A stretch of 64,000 nucleotides of DNA. It comes from Actinernus sp. WN-2022. Taxonomy: Eukaryota; Cnidaria; Anthozoa; Actiniaria; Actinernidae. Both the position numbers and the translations under genes were made by a program. The notes under the pieces were generated by a model. The model made no database searches and was not told the DNA's origin. It worked only from the letters and a program-made list of their open reading frames with translations. Where the stretch lies: contig JAOWCC010000019.1 of the NCBI GenBank assembly GCA_030867875.1, positions 78,024,861-78,088,860 on the forward strand, read 5' to 3'. Shown here one piece after another: positions 9,501-18,771 of the stretch; the first letter of the stretch is position 1, and every line of letters begins with the position of its first letter.

Positions 9501-12344
9501 TATTTTCCAACGTTTTTCACAGGTTTTTCTCTATACGAATCAACAGCTAAGTTGTAAAGAACCATAGCTTGGTTATGCTAAAACAATTAGACTTCTCGCG
9601 CTTGATTTCTCATCCTGCAAGATCGCGCGGAAGCCATGTTTGTGTACAATGTTGGAGCCTTTTGGCTTTGAGCGAAGTAACCACTCCAAAGTGAGCGAAT
9701 TGGGAATTAAAAGGCTGATGGTTAGACGGAAAACGTTGGAAAAAAAAGTCCTCAAATACTGGTAAGAAAAAAAAAAAAAAGGAAAACTGGGAACCCAATG
9801 GTTGTTGCTTGCAGGAGTCCTTCACCTCTCAAAACCTTACATTTTATTGGACCCAATTTGGACTGCACTGACAAACGATTCCATTGTTTTAGGGTTAGGG
9901 TTTGTATTGTTTCAGGGTTAGACAGTGTTTGGATAACCAGTACTATTCCAGGTTCCGAGGAGGTGAAAGCCGCCCCGTTGCTTGAAGATTGAACTGCTGA
10001 GTACTGTACTTCTGGGCCTTTTGCAGTTAAACTTGACTCGGACTTTTTCCACTTGTAACCTGTGGAAACAGCCGTCTCTTTCGGCTCGCGTTTCGCCCTC
10101 GAATAGAGACGGCTGTCCACTTGAAACTGAATAACGTTGAGAGGATTTCCTTGATCATCGTTAGAACTCGAGGACAACAGTATTCAAATGAAGAAGGACC
10201 TCGAGATGTTCATGTACCAGCTGAGGATCTTAGCAGAGGTTCAAGTCATAGAGATGGTGAGCAGGAGTCGGCAACAATGCGTAGTGAAAATAATTCACCT
10301 TCAGCTAAACTACTAACCTTACAGTGGAAATGCAAGTTTTCGCCCTGGGCCAGCGGTTGTTCGAAGCAAGGGTAAGCGCACACGGCGGTCAAACGTCTGC
10401 GCGTGCGTATTACGGTCAGTCTGGTGGGCGGCCGCGCGAATTACCCGCGCAAAATTTACCTTAAAACATATTACAGTGAACTTCTACCCCCAAAAGTTAA
10501 GAAAAATACGTGAAAGTTAAGCTTTTTATTTTCACAGTCGACGGGAAATTGAACAAACTTCAAACTGTGAGTTTACCAAATGTTTTCGTAATTTACCAAA
10601 AACGTTCTCAAGGTTTGAAAACGGGTGTGTGAACAGCGACTGTTGCAAGACTTTTGACGCATGCGCAGACGTTTGACCGCTGTGTGGGGTAAGCGCTACC
10701 CCGGGGTTAAATCGCTAGTCCGAGGGTAAACTGTACAATGACAGATCTAACGCTATCCTAGGAATAAAGTTACCCTCGGTTCGGACAACCGGGCCCTGGA
10801 GGGTGAAGGACTTTTTATCAGGGAGGAGTGATTAAGAAGCAAAGAACTAGTCGATCTTATCCGTCTACATTGTGTTATTTCCCTGTTGGTATGCATTTTC
10901 AGGTTGACAATGATATATCAGAGTACACGTACGAACGAACATTGATGATGGAGCAGCGTAATCAGATGCTCAAACAGATGCACTTATCAAGAAAGGAGAG
11001 TCGGCGAGAGATTCAGGGCGTAGTGGACCTGTCGTATAGGCCGCGCTCCATCTCATATAACAAAGCAACTAAAGATGACCGAACACAACGCGCACACGAA
11101 CGCAGGTAGAGCTGGCATGTTAGTTCAGAATATTTATGTTTGTGATGCGACGTAACGGTGGAGGGGCAACCACTGAGATAATTTACTTCCAACAGCACCA
11201 GCAGTGTCGGCAGAATTTCGCGTACATCTGAGAGTGAAAAGGAGACATCTCAAGCGAGCACGGAAGATCAGGATACAGAAGGAGAAACCAAGAACCACTT
11301 CGATGACTCGGTCACTACTCCGTACGTATAATACATACCCTGCCGTCAGTCGACTGGTGATTTGTGTGATCTGCTAGGGTGAAGATCTGCCTACCTAGAT
11401 CTATCAGTTTGGATGGTGCTCTTAAAGGGACACAGTCAACCCAAAATGATAAACAACTGATAACTCCTCAGATTAACAGAGTATGCTTTCTATGAATACT
11501 GGAGGAAATTGGAGACGATTTTGATGAAGGATGGCAAAGATTCGAGTGGATGAAAAATACTGCTTTTTACAGAAATGTAGAGCAACTTGAAATCGGTTCA
11601 CTGTAAACCCAAAAATAAACCAATTTCTAAAATGAGCTTTTGTAATCTACATTAATCTTTGCCATCCTCTATCGAGGGCATTCATGTGGTATTTTTCTCC
11701 TATCTCAGATGGTTATTTTTGTAGTTTTGTTTCCAAGAAACGTGAAGGTTCAATTGAATTAACAGTGTGTTGTGTATAACTCGTTTCTTTAAATTCATCA
11801 GGAAGGAGAAGAACGTTCGTAGGATGAACACTGCAGTTAAACTGAATGAGATCGTCAGAGAAAAATCCGCAGGGTCCCAGTTAGTAGTGATCAACCTTCC
11901 TGTACCACCCCTCAGTGTAAACGATTGGCAAAACTGTATCCTTACAGTATATACAGTATGCGCTAAGAAAAGTAGAGCGCTCGCAGAAAACACACAGTTC
12001 CCTTTACAAAATGACCTATAGATTGTAAAACTCATGGTTTTACGTTTCGTAGAGGACGCGAACGTAAAAAAGTAAAGCACTCTGTTTTGCGTTTGGCCTG
12101 AACTCTACCTGACTAACAAAAGCAATGAAAGGCGAATAAAAGAAACAATTTGACGAGAGAATACTATTAGACGTCAAGTCGTCCCTAATGATCATCATGA
12201 CAGCTACATATTATGACGTCATTGCTGTGTAACACCCTTAACTGTGTGTCAGACATGGAGTTCTTAGACGTTCTCACCGAGGGACTGGACCGAGTTCTGA
12301 TGGTCAGGGGTGGTGGTCGCGAGGTGATCACAATCTACTCTTGA
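3412..12344 (+). CDS. KCC: K-Cl cotransporter (SLC12A4-7 type), C-terminal eight coding exons
   Basis: Exons 3412-3500, 6004-6101, 8633-8839, 10165-10256, 10903-11105, 11196-11321, 11802-11935 and 12253-12344 join with consistent phase, all with GT/AG introns. They give 346 codons and a TGA. The product is the cytosolic C-terminal domain of an electroneutral K-Cl cotransporter, a plasma-membrane protein for ion and volume control. Family landmarks are [89 protein letters not shown] and the terminal [12 protein letters not shown]. The membrane-spanning part must be encoded left of the window, so the gene start is missing. The virus-like block at 1-2.7 kb therefore probably lies in an intron. 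Which of the four vertebrate KCCs is closest cannot be decided here. Confidence 0.95.
3802..3879 (+). repeat. tRNA-derived sequence (SINE head)
   Basis: TAGCTCAGTTGGTAGAGCG (A box) and GGTTCGAGTCCC (B box) are spaced as in a tRNA, and TGACTTG/TGGGTCA can form a 7-bp acceptor stem with wobble pairs. The anticodon loop lacks the invariant T33, so a tRNA-derived retroposon is more likely than a functional tRNA. Confidence 0.55.
3965..4049. repeat. Short inverted repeat
   Basis: TAGCCTGCAGAACAGGC pairs with GCCTGTTCGCAGGCTA across 85 bp. It is a probable small foldback element; no duplication was resolved. Confidence 0.55.
4200..4414. mobile_element. Foldback MITE with GCAGGCGGTAGAGGGTGTTT ends
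   Basis: The two ends are inverted copies. A second inverted pair inside (CGGATATTGAAGTGG / CTTCGATATCCG and CCATATTGGCCGA / TCGGCCAATATGG) makes most of the 215 bp self-complementary. No coding capacity. The duplication was not resolved. Confidence 0.7.
4594..5460. mobile_element. MULE-like TIR transposon with 9-bp target duplication
   Basis: The left end TACCCTGGTTCCAGAGG and the right end CCTCTGGTATCCAGGGTA are inverted copies. The flanks CAAAAGGAG at 4585-4593 and 5461-5469 are identical 9-bp direct repeats, as expected for Mutator-like elements. The 867-bp body holds a decayed RecQ-like helicase fragment on the minus strand. The TACCCTG terminus and 9-bp duplication recur in the element at 30705-31269, so these are probably one family. 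Confidence 0.8.
4760..5135 (-). pseudogene. RecQ-type helicase fragment inside MULE-like element
   Basis: Reading leftwards, one frame gives [11 protein letters not shown], a stop where Tyr or Phe is expected, then [10 protein letters not shown]: the Walker A region of a RecQ-like helicase (PTG-x-GKS). After a frame change come [28 protein letters not shown] and a degraded continuation to 4760, corresponding to motif Ia and the segment after it. One stop and one frameshift make it a pseudogene. No DEAH motif or C-terminal helicase half is present, so only a piece of a helicase gene was carried by the transposon. Confidence 0.65.
5536..5666. mobile_element. MITE family 1, copy 1
   Basis: TCAATCACGGTTTCTGGGAA at the left mirrors TTCCCAGAAACCGGGATTGA at the right. 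The centre holds CCCTAACCTTTAATGG and AACGATGCATATCCAAGGGA. Two more copies lie at 18664-18771 and 38138-38281. Confidence 0.8.
6004..6101 (+). CDS. KCC: KCC exon b
   Basis: The acceptor is GTTGTTCCACAG and the donor GTAAGT. It encodes [20 protein letters not shown] and [12 protein letters not shown], the conserved nucleotide-binding-like loop of the KCC C-terminal domain. Confidence 0.95.
6234..6298. repeat. Near-perfect palindrome
   Basis: CCGATCTTTATCCGATTTAC and GTAAATCGGATAAAGATCGG are exact reverse complements with a 25-nt centre. This is the tip of the family-2 repeat that follows. Confidence 0.8.
6300..6724. repeat. Family-2 dispersed repeat with internal duplication
   Basis: The block TTATCAAACGTCTAGATGTA ... 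GAGTCATGTTTTCAGTTATT ... CGAAGCCAAAGTTTATGTAA ... ATGAATTATTAATGAGTTTG occurs twice in tandem here. It occurs again, inverted and with three tandem units, at 57960-58550. No protein is conserved; open frames across it are by-products. Confidence 0.75.
6751..7000 (+). mobile_element. tRNA-derived SINE, copy 1
   Basis: A tRNA-like head (GGTTAGCTCAGTGGTTAAGC, B box GGTTCAAACCCC) is followed by a body with GATAAGGACGTAAAATTGTA and an AT-rich tail ending in CTTTACTTTACTT. The head and the AAGGACGTAAAA body element recur at 44876-45130. Confidence 0.7.
7004..7205 (-). mobile_element. SINE fragment (reverse orientation)
   Basis: The segment CAACAGG...CGTCCCCTC...GGAGAC...GCCCAAGGACG follows the same order as the minus-strand SINE at 41668-42047 but is diverged and lacks the tRNA head. 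It is probably a 5'-truncated or decayed relative. Confidence 0.45.
7219..8063. repeat. 20-23 bp minisatellite (about 40 copies)
   Basis: The unit TTACAYAATTGTTATGCTGT alternates with a slightly longer form carrying AATG after GCT. Blocks of the two forms are arranged in runs: longer, shorter, longer. It lies in the KCC intron between exons b and c. The unit is free of stops in all three forward frames, giving spurious [20 protein letters not shown] proteins. Confidence 0.95.
8190..8275 (+). mobile_element. 3' tail of a non-LTR retrotransposon
   Basis: ACGACCTCACAAGCGGCGAC ... TATCGTGTTTAAATAAAAGTTATT followed by a TATTG simple repeat. The same tail occurs after reverse-transcriptase remnants at 28070-28142, which identifies it as a LINE 3' end. 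Confidence 0.6.
8278..8632. other. KCC intron, no feature seen
   Basis: Unique-looking AT-rich intron. I found no exon or repeat before the acceptor of exon c. Confidence 0.5.
8633..8839 (+). CDS. KCC: KCC exon c
   Basis: The acceptor is TTTACATCCGCAG; the donor GTATCC departs from consensus after GTA. The exon encodes [37 protein letters not shown] and [18 protein letters not shown], the most conserved stretch of the family's C-terminal domain. Confidence 0.95.
8930..9452. repeat. 73-bp tandem repeat (about 7 copies)
   Basis: The unit contains ATTAGCATAACCAAGCCACC, GACTATCGACAAACTCGCAA and TCTGATTGGCTACGCAGGCA. Copies are nearly identical; the last ones have small insertions of AGTC. It lies in the intron after exon c. 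CTGATTGGCTACG contains the inverted CCAAT motif ATTGG in every copy; any regulatory meaning is untested. Confidence 0.92.
9453..10164. other. KCC intron, no gene seen
   Basis: It contains a poly-A run near 9767-9780 and the repeated phrase TTTAGGGTTAGGGTTT near 9888. No conserved protein is visible. Long minus-strand open frames here are weak and one runs antisense through exon d. Confidence 0.5.
10165..10256 (+). CDS. KCC: KCC exon d
   Basis: The acceptor is ATCATCGTTAG and the donor GTGAGC. It encodes [15 protein letters not shown] and ends EVQVIEM, matching the family's QMKKDL...VEVVEM segment. The exon ends in phase 0. Confidence 0.93.
10343..10799. mobile_element. MITE family 3, copy 1 (interrupted)
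   Basis: The ends CCTGGGCCAGCGGTTGTTCG and CGGACAACCGGGCCCTGG are inverted copies, with GTAAACTGTACAATG inside. An uninterrupted relative of about 130 bp lies at 39152-39281. This copy is split by the element at 10379-10686. Confidence 0.7.
10379..10686. mobile_element. MULE-type MITE nested in MITE family 3
   Basis: The ends CACACGGCGGTCAAACGTCT and AGACGTTTGACCGCTGTGTG are inverted. The 9-bp sequence GGGTAAGCG is duplicated exactly at 10370-10378 and 10687-10695. Removing the insert and one duplicate restores the shape of the host MITE, so the order of the two insertions is certain. The 308-bp body is non-coding. Confidence 0.82.
10903..11105 (+). CDS. KCC: KCC exon e
   Basis: The acceptor is ATGCATTTTCAG and the donor GTAGAG. 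It encodes [20 protein letters not shown] and a basic low-complexity segment ([17 protein letters not shown]). The second part is the variable linker of KCC C-termini. Confidence 0.92.
11196..11321 (+). CDS. KCC: KCC exon f
   Basis: The acceptor is TTACTTCCAACAG and the donor GTACGT. It encodes a Ser/Thr/Glu-rich linker ([19 protein letters not shown]) of the kind that carries regulatory phosphosites in KCCs; no specific site is claimed. Phase is consistent with both neighbours. Confidence 0.85.
11322..11801. other. KCC intron, no feature seen
   Basis: GGATGGCAAAGATT at 11529 and AATCTTTGCCATCC at 11654 form an inverted pair, so part of this is probably a small decayed foldback element. Otherwise nothing is recognised. 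Confidence 0.45.
11802..11935 (+). CDS. KCC: KCC exon g
   Basis: The acceptor is AAATTCATCAG and the donor GTATCC. It encodes [15 protein letters not shown] and [12 protein letters not shown], a family signature, and ends one base into a Tyr codon. Confidence 0.95.
12253..12344 (+). CDS. KCC: KCC terminal coding exon
   Basis: The acceptor is ACTGTGTGTCAG. It encodes [20 protein letters not shown] and GREVITIYS, then TGA. The C-terminus is nearly invariant across animal KCCs. Confidence 0.96.
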
Positions 12345-12726
12345 CGTCACTGGGATGCCTACGTGGTTGCCATAGTAACGCATTCTGTGGTGACACGATG
12401 GCAATAGTGCGGTCAATTGTTACGGAGTGAAGTCACGTTTCTCTTAAGTTTTCCTTTTCATTTCTTAATTGTTTTTTTTTTTTTTAAGAAATCAAGAATA
12501 AGGATTCGGTTAAAATATAAAAATTATCATTGAGCCGGTATGACCAAATTATAGTCTTAAACTGACTGAGAACTAACTAGGTAAAAAGTGCCGTTCCTGG
12601 TAATGGCTCCTGCATAGGCATAGTATGCGGGATGGACGCTTCTGGTTATGGGTTCCTGTTGTGGTTCATTTTCGGTCCGGTCTGAATGCGTTAGCCACTG
12701 TTACAGTTCTGCCCTAAACGTGACTT
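12345..12726. other. KCC 3' flank
   Basis: Presumed 3' UTR and downstream DNA. There is a poly-T run near 12472-12485. I saw no convincing AATAAA close to the stop and no gene. Confidence 0.4.
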
Positions 12727-12901
12727 AGAGCAGCTTTCATACTATACGGCATGCCGTGACATTGAAATGGTTTTCCATTGCTTTTTGTCTTTCTGATGCA
12801 ATCAAATTACAGTTACGGTACGGCATGTGTATGACGTATAAAACATTTGCGGTTGACTGTACGGTTACAGTATTTTTATCCCAGTCAAACGGAGTCTGCT
12901 C
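12727..12901. mobile_element. MITE family 4, copy 1
   Basis: The ends AGAGCAGCTTTCATAC and CAAACGGAGTCTGCT are imperfect inverted copies. The core GCCGTGACATTGAAATGGTT ... CAATCAAATTACAGTTACGG is shared with copies at 40460-40609, 41239-41421 and 56905-57040. Confidence 0.72.
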
Positions 12902-13159
12902 CAAGGTGTAAAACTAAATATGTTAGTCACGATATTCGGGTGCCGGAATCCAGAGGCTTGAAGGAGAGCAAACATATGATATTTATCTGTGGAAGGTTTC
13001 TACAGATTTGACTGTTTTTAGCCTCACAATGTTAATAATTTTGCAGTCATATATTTCTATTTTACTTTTTTTAAATGAAAGACAAAATATATAAACACGG
13101 GAATGTTTTCTGTAGTTATCTTTTACCAATAAAGCATAAGTAAGAATACGCGGGCTTGT

Positions 13160-13275
13160 GCGGTATATACTTCATGGTAGTGTTTCGTTCCATATAGTCT
13201 CCCTGCATGATACTGTAAAGATTATGCAGGGAGAAGACTATATGGAACGAAATATTACCATGAAGTATATACCGC
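13160..13275. mobile_element. Foldback element with about 50-bp arms
   Basis: The arm from GCGGTATATACTTCATGGTA to TAGTCTCCCTGCAT is mirrored by ATGCAGGGAGAAGACTA ... ATTACCATGAAGTATATACC. Only about 16 bp separate the arms. It is non-coding. Confidence 0.85.
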
Positions 13276-13279
13276 TTGT

Positions 13280-13429
13280 GCGATGATATTGTCTAATAAA
13301 ATCGATTGTTAGTGACCGGAAGCAAGTGGCAAAATATGTTCGCGCCACGAAATTGTTGTCGCGCTCTCGCGCACTTTGCTTCAGTTGCTTCCGGTTACTA
13401 AAAATAATTTGATTAGACATTATCATCGC
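13280..13429. mobile_element. Foldback MITE adjacent to previous one
   Basis: GCGATGATATTGTCTAAT and ATTAGACATTATCATCGC are the mirrored ends, and inside AGTGACCGGAAGCAA pairs with TTGCTTCCGGTTACT. The two foldbacks are separated by only a few bases. Confidence 0.75.
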
Positions 13430-13584
13430 AATGCTCCCTCTGTAATGCTCCAGACCAGTTGGCAGAGTGGTTTTATGGGGTCGAATGAACCCCCCCCCCC
13501 CCCTTTCCTGTTTTTCATGATAAAAATAAGCTAATAAAAACGGTGTTAAAGTGCCACTACGACGAAAATTTACCATTTTTATTT

Positions 13585-13945
13585 GCCACTTTTTCAGTGT
13601 CGATCAGTATTGTAAATATCCGATATAGTACAAAATATTCCCAAATGGCAAGTTAAACCACAAAATTTTAGGAGAGTTTACCAGTAAAATCCTGTCGGCC
13701 ATTACTGGAAGCCGTTATCATTATTCAGCGGAACTGATGTCATACACTTAACACGACAACCTCGTGGCGCGAAATCGTGTGCATAAAAAAGTAGCCAACT
13801 TCGCAAAGATAAATATAACTTTCTTCTTATGTACGTTAAGACGTTTTAGTAGAAATATGCCTTGTGTTCTGCAATCACTTCTACTGAATAAACCATTGTT
13901 TAAAACTGAACAAAGGGAACGGCCTCCAGTAATGGCATCCGAAAC
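13585..13945. repeat. Dispersed repeat family 5, copy 1
   Basis: Shares CCACTTTTTCAGTGTC, GAGTTTACCAGTAAAATCCT, AAAGATAAATATAACTTTCT and GCCTCCAGTAATGG in the same order with 35366-35710. The segment between CCATTACTGGAAGCCGTT and GGCCTCCAGTAATGG is bracketed by inverted repeats. Confidence 0.7.
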
Positions 13946-14013
13946 GTTTTGAGTACTTCTGTGAAGAACGTTTTTGTGTTCTACGCTTGTTTGAAAATGT
14001 GACACATTTCAAT

Positions 14014-14161
14014 GTGTTTACTGGCGAAATAAAGCACGCGGGATGTTGGTAGAACACTCGAAATGTTTGAAAATCACGCGCTTTCGGCTTGTGATTCTTG
14101 ATTTTCAAGTATTTCTTGTGTTCTCCCAACATCCCGCGTGCTTTATTTCGCCAGTAAACAC
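14014..14161. mobile_element. Foldback MITE with about 38-bp perfect arms
   Basis: GTGTTTACTGGCGAAATAAA is the exact reverse complement of TTTATTTCGCCAGTAAACAC at the other end, and the match continues inward through GCACGCGGGATGTTGG. It is non-coding. Confidence 0.85.
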
Positions 14162-14379
14162 ATCGACATGTGTGGTCTATTGCTTAAATAATACATACAT
14201 TTAGGCAAGCCTAATATTTTTAAGCGGAGTTCCTAATTATCTGAAATGAGGTAACGATCCGGAAAAAAACGATCATAAATTATATAAAGAGAACAGAGAG
14301 ATTGGGCAATCAGTTCGTGTAAAAGGTTTAGCAGAAAATATCACTAGGGTTTCAACAGTGCGCGCGCAGGTACAATTAG

Positions 14380-15370
14380 CAAATTTCCTCTGATTTTACG
14401 TGGTGTGTGCGCCTTGCGAGTCCACAACAAATTTTGACCATGTGATGACATAAATCGTGGTAAATAAGAGTCCACACGGAAAACCAGAGGAAATTTGTTT
14501 TTTTTTACAACAATATTTGAAAACGTACAAGGAAGTTGCGTGACAAAGCGTGACAGCTTTGAAAGAGCCAGCATTGTCTAACTTTCTCGCGTCAGCACCG
14601 TTGTCTGGACTCATTTACCACCGCACATCGACCAATCAGATCGCGAGATTACCGGCAATTGTGGTAAAATTAGCATATTTCCTCTGGTTTTCCGTGGTGT
14701 GGACTCTTATTTACCACGATTTACGTCATCACATGGTCAATATTTGTTGTGGACTCGCAAGGCGCAGCCGAGTGTGTCCACAACAAATTTTGACAATGTG
14801 ACGACGTAAATCGTGGTAAATAAGAGTCCACACCACGGAAAACCAGAGGAAATTTGTTTTTTACAACAATATTAGAAAACGTACAAGGAAGTTTCGTTAC
14901 AAAGCGTGACAGCTTTGAAAGAGCTAGCGTTGTCTATAACTTTCTCGCGTCAGCACCGCTGTCTGGACTCTCATTTACCACCGCACATCGACCAATCAGA
15001 TCGCGAGATTACCAGCAATTGTGGTAAAATTAGCAAATTTCCTCTGGTTTTCCGTGGTGTGGACTCTTATTTACCACGATTTACGTCATCACATGGTCAA
15101 AATTTGTTGTGGACTCACGAGGCTTTGACCATGTGATGACGTAAATCGTGGTAAATAAGAGTCCACACCACGGAAAACCAGAGGAAATTTGTTTTTTTAC
15201 AACAATATTAGAAAACGTACAAGGAAGTTTCGTTACAAAGCGTGACAGCTTTGAAAGAGCCAGCGTTGTCTATAACTTTCTCGCGTCAGCACCGTTGTCT
15301 GGACTCTCATTTACCACCGTACATCGACCAATCAGATCGCGAGATTACCGGCAGTTGTGGTAAAACACTT
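14380..15370. repeat. Three-copy inverted and tandem repeat cluster
   Basis: A module with CCTCTGGTTTTCCGTGGTGT, GGACTCTTATTTACCACGAT and TTTACGTCATCACATGGTCA appears in alternating orientation. It alternates with a second module (GCGTGACAGCTTTGAAAGAG ... CACCGCACATCGACCAATCA) three times. This looks like serial duplication of one foldback element. The open frames inside repeat with it and are not genes. Confidence 0.78.
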
Positions 15371-16934
15371 TTTCGCTCGCGCGGGCCGAATCGCGGAGCT
15401 GCGCTAAAACGCCACGATCCTCGAGACATTTCAGCTCTAAGGTGTTCAAAAACGAACCCCCCATTCAGAGTTCTGGCAACGGGCCTCTGCTCTCGTTTTT
15501 ACCCATTATGTTTGAAGATTTTCATGATAACTTCTTGAGTGCACAATTTTTGTTTTAATCGCATTGTTAAGCTGAAAATCAAAGCAAATATTTGTAGGGA
15601 ATCTCGCACATACTTATATTCAACAATATGGCATAAATCTCGATTTACAGGGGAGAAATAATCTCCAGGATACAAAGGCCTCTTATTTAAAAGCATCACC
15701 TGATCATGTTTGGATTGGAATCACCCTATTGTTTTAAATTATTTTATCGCTACCAAAATTACTTTCATTTCTTATTTATTGACTTACCTTATGAAACGCA
15801 TGTGTAAAATACATTAGTACACGTGGTCCAAAAACCCAACCCAAGTATCCCAAAATAAAACAACGTAACAAACGACTTTGAACTCAAAATATCGCACTCT
15901 TAGGAAGGTGGGGGATCTGCAAATTCTTCCAAACTGCTAGAGACATGAGAACAGGAGTATTTGTTCATGTATGTATGCCTCAATTCAGTGTGGAAAATTG
16001 TACTCGTAGTCCGCATTGTTGAACTCACATCTGAAGCTTGCTAATGGCTCGCCAATGAGCACTCCAACAGAGAAACCACCACCTCAAAAATGGGTTACAA
16101 ATTAACAGCTAAAAGCAGAAATTATGTTACTACAACAGCATCTATGGCAATCCTGCTTGTACGATCTGATATTAAATTCTTAACTGCATTGTCTTCTTAG
16201 GCCTACAAGCTTGTAGATCCAACTAATATTGACGATGATGAATAAGAAAGAATTTAAGCAACTGATGGATCATGTTTTCTAAACGTGTATCTTTGCAGAA
16301 GCGCCTCAAGAGAACTGAGTTCTCGATAGGAAATATGATGATGATGATGTGTTGCCTGTATTTACATTGACTGTCTAAAGTCTCCATTCCTGGTGAATTA
16401 GTTCCACAACTTTAACTTGGGTAAGTTGTCGACGTTTGTCCCTCTCGGGATGGCATTGAGGCCGAGGCTGATGAATGAAGGAAGAATTTACAAGAGTCAT
16501 AATTGAGTTTTAAGGAAAAGGAGAAACTGAGGTCAAAATCTGAGAATGGCACGACACGATGTATTCTTTGTTTGTAATGGCCGATCTAGGAAGGATGTGG
16601 TTGGTACATGTAATCCCCCCCCCCCCCAAAAAAAAAACACACAAACACGTAACCCAGAACGATGTGCATCGACCGTGGTACGTCGTTTCTCGTTTACATC
16701 TTGCATGTGCCAGAAAGGAATGCATCGTTTTCTTGTGACGTCGCCGCCGTCTTAGTTCAAATTAAAACAAAATATAGTTCAACCAACATGGCCGTCACAT
16801 CTTTGTTCTTTGAGTCTCTGGAAATTGATTGAAAGTCGGGAATAAACTCCACTTTTTATGTGCATACTCGCCTTCTTGCATGTACGCTAACAGAGAAAGG
16901 AACCAAGGGATAGTAGATCTAGAGGTCGTAGCAC
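15371..16934. other. Intergenic stretch, no gene recognised
   Basis: No conserved protein or strong repeat was seen. There is a C-run followed by an A-run near 16615-16637, and CGATGTGCATCGACCG near 16661. Confidence 0.45.
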
Positions 16935-17382
16935 TAAAGCTGGGGCCATACCTACCGATCTTTACTCGGATGGGTCGGACGGTCGGTTTGTCGGCTCGAT
17001 CGAAGTGGTGAACCGACCGTCTGATTATGTGGCCACACCTATCCGATCCGATCCATCCGATGTGGCTACTCCTGTCAATTTAAAACCTCCCTTCTTGAGT
17101 GTCTCCACGCAAGTAGGGATCGGCTGTGTGATCATGTCACACAATGTTGTTCACTGATTGGTCCACTGCACCGACTTTTGTCTCCGAGCGGAGAAGCGGC
17201 GGCCACACCAGACCGATCCGAGCAGAAATGGCCTCGGAGCGCCCACTGAGCTGCTCGGATGACCGCAAGCCAACCGACCGAGTGGCCACACCTACCGACT
17301 GATCCGACCACCGTACGATCATCCGACCGCATTACGACCGTCCCATTTACCCAATAATCGGATAACTGTGGCCCCAGCTTTA
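16935..17382. mobile_element. TIR element with TAAAGCTGGGGCCA ends
   Basis: TAAAGCTGGGGCCATACCTA at the left mirrors TGGCCCCAGCTTTA at the right. The body is rich in short CCGATC/GATCGG motifs (CGATCCGATCC, ACCGATCCGAGC). It is non-coding; at most a TA duplication is possible. Confidence 0.7.
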
Positions 17383-17909
17383 GGATGGAGTGAAATACAC
17401 TTACAAAACACCCTGTAGGGAGGGGTGGGCGTGTACTGCATCCATGATGTGACCAAACGCCTCTTTTGACAAACACGCAAAGCAGTACTGATGTCCTGGT
17501 GAACCCTCATCGTGTCTTATTGCTTCTGACTTGAAGGAGACATCTATAAAGATTTACGCGAATTAGTTGAGATAAAGGCAAAAGCAGCATGACATCACTG
17601 ATTCCCATCACTGGCTTTCCATGTGTTGCCAACATGTCTGGGACACGCTCCCAACTCGGCTTTGTACTAGGTCATGGTAAGAGTGAACTTACGTAATTCC
17701 ATAATTCTGATTGGTTTCGTTTCAAAATCAACCGAAGTTTAATCTCAAGTTCAACTGACACCTAGCATGAGATTGTCTTCGACAGATCGTAGTTTAAGGT
17801 CCCTGTCAAACGGTTTCAACATTTTTTCAACAATAGTTCAAAATTGTGTTCAACACGATTTTTAAAATCTGAATTGTAACGGGACCTGTTGTTCAAAGTC
17901 AGTACCCGG

Positions 17910-18101
17910 CTGCGTATTGCGATCTGGGTGCGAGCAGAAGTCCATAACGATTCTGGTGCAAGCCAATATTTTGTCATAACGGGAAGGAGGTACGGAGAGG
18001 AAAAAAAGGAAAGACCGCGGTCTTTCCTTTTTTCCCCTTCTCTCTATACCCCTCTCCGCTATGACAAATTAGTGGCTCTCACCCAGATCGCATTACGCAG
18101 C
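17910..18101. mobile_element. Foldback element
   Basis: GCTGCGTATTGCGATCTGGG pairs with CCCAGATCGCATTACGCAGC, and inside GAAAGACCGCGGTCTTTC is a self-complementary tip. It lies in a region also carrying CTGTCAAACGGTTTCAAC at 17807 and 18782. Confidence 0.75.
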
Positions 18102-18276
18102 TCGGCCAAGATGGCGGCCATTCAAAAAACGTACTCCCCGCCGCGGCCCCGACAGGGCCCCGACAGCTACGTAGGCTACCGCGAACAGGAATCGAACCCG
18201 GGTCACAGAGGTGAGACTGTGAGAGGCGAAGCGCTTGACGCTTGCGCTTCCCAACAATACTTGATAGGGAGTCGGG

Positions 18277-18345
18277 GCGGCACAGTGGTGTAGCGCTTCG
18301 CCTCTCATGTAACCTCTGTAGCCCTAGTTCGATTCCCGAAGAGGA
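18277..18345 (+). repeat. tRNA-derived remnant
   Basis: GGCACAGTGGTGTAGCGCTTCG (A-box-like) followed by TAGTTCGATTCCCG (B box). An inverted partner, GGAATCGAACCCGG, lies at 18189. It is probably a SINE pair or a foldback of tRNA-derived sequence, not a gene. Confidence 0.45.
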
Positions 18346-18663
18346 GTTTCACATCCTGACAACAGCTTTATCGAAACTATTTGCAAGACGCTGTAAAAAG
18401 GATCATGTTGACTGATCTCATTTTTAACTCACGGGTTATATAATGTATGCGCAACATCAGCTGGGAGGTATTGTGGGAGCAGTTCACTTCTCTTAGCGCC
18501 GTTACTAAATCCTACGCTCGGCCATGTCATGGGATCTTATATACATTTGTATATGGAGTACAGACGATTTGGACGCACAAATTGTTTGATTTTCTCTAGT
18601 GGCTCTTCTGTCTCAATACACCGGCCCGTGAGTTACCCAATGCGTACCTCTGATTAAGTTAGG

Positions 18664-18771
18664 ATAAATCACGGTTTCTGGGGAACCCTAACCTTTAATG
18701 GATAATCATTAATAAAACGATGCATATCCAAGGGAGGGGTGGGTGGGTAGTTTCCCAGAAACTGGGATTGA
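18664..18771. mobile_element. MITE family 1, copy 2 (internally shortened)
   Basis: Same ends and GATGCATATCCAAGGGAGGG core as the copy at 5536-5666, missing about 25 bp of the CCCACCCCTCCCCCACAC segment. Confidence 0.75.

Noticed and set aside
9752..10177. 141-aa minus-strand frame
   Set aside because: It runs antisense over the start of KCC exon d and contains intron and repeat sequence; no recognisable motif.
17132..17476. 114-aa minus-strand frame
   Set aside because: Lies mostly inside the TIR element at 16935-17382, built from CCGATC-type repeats.
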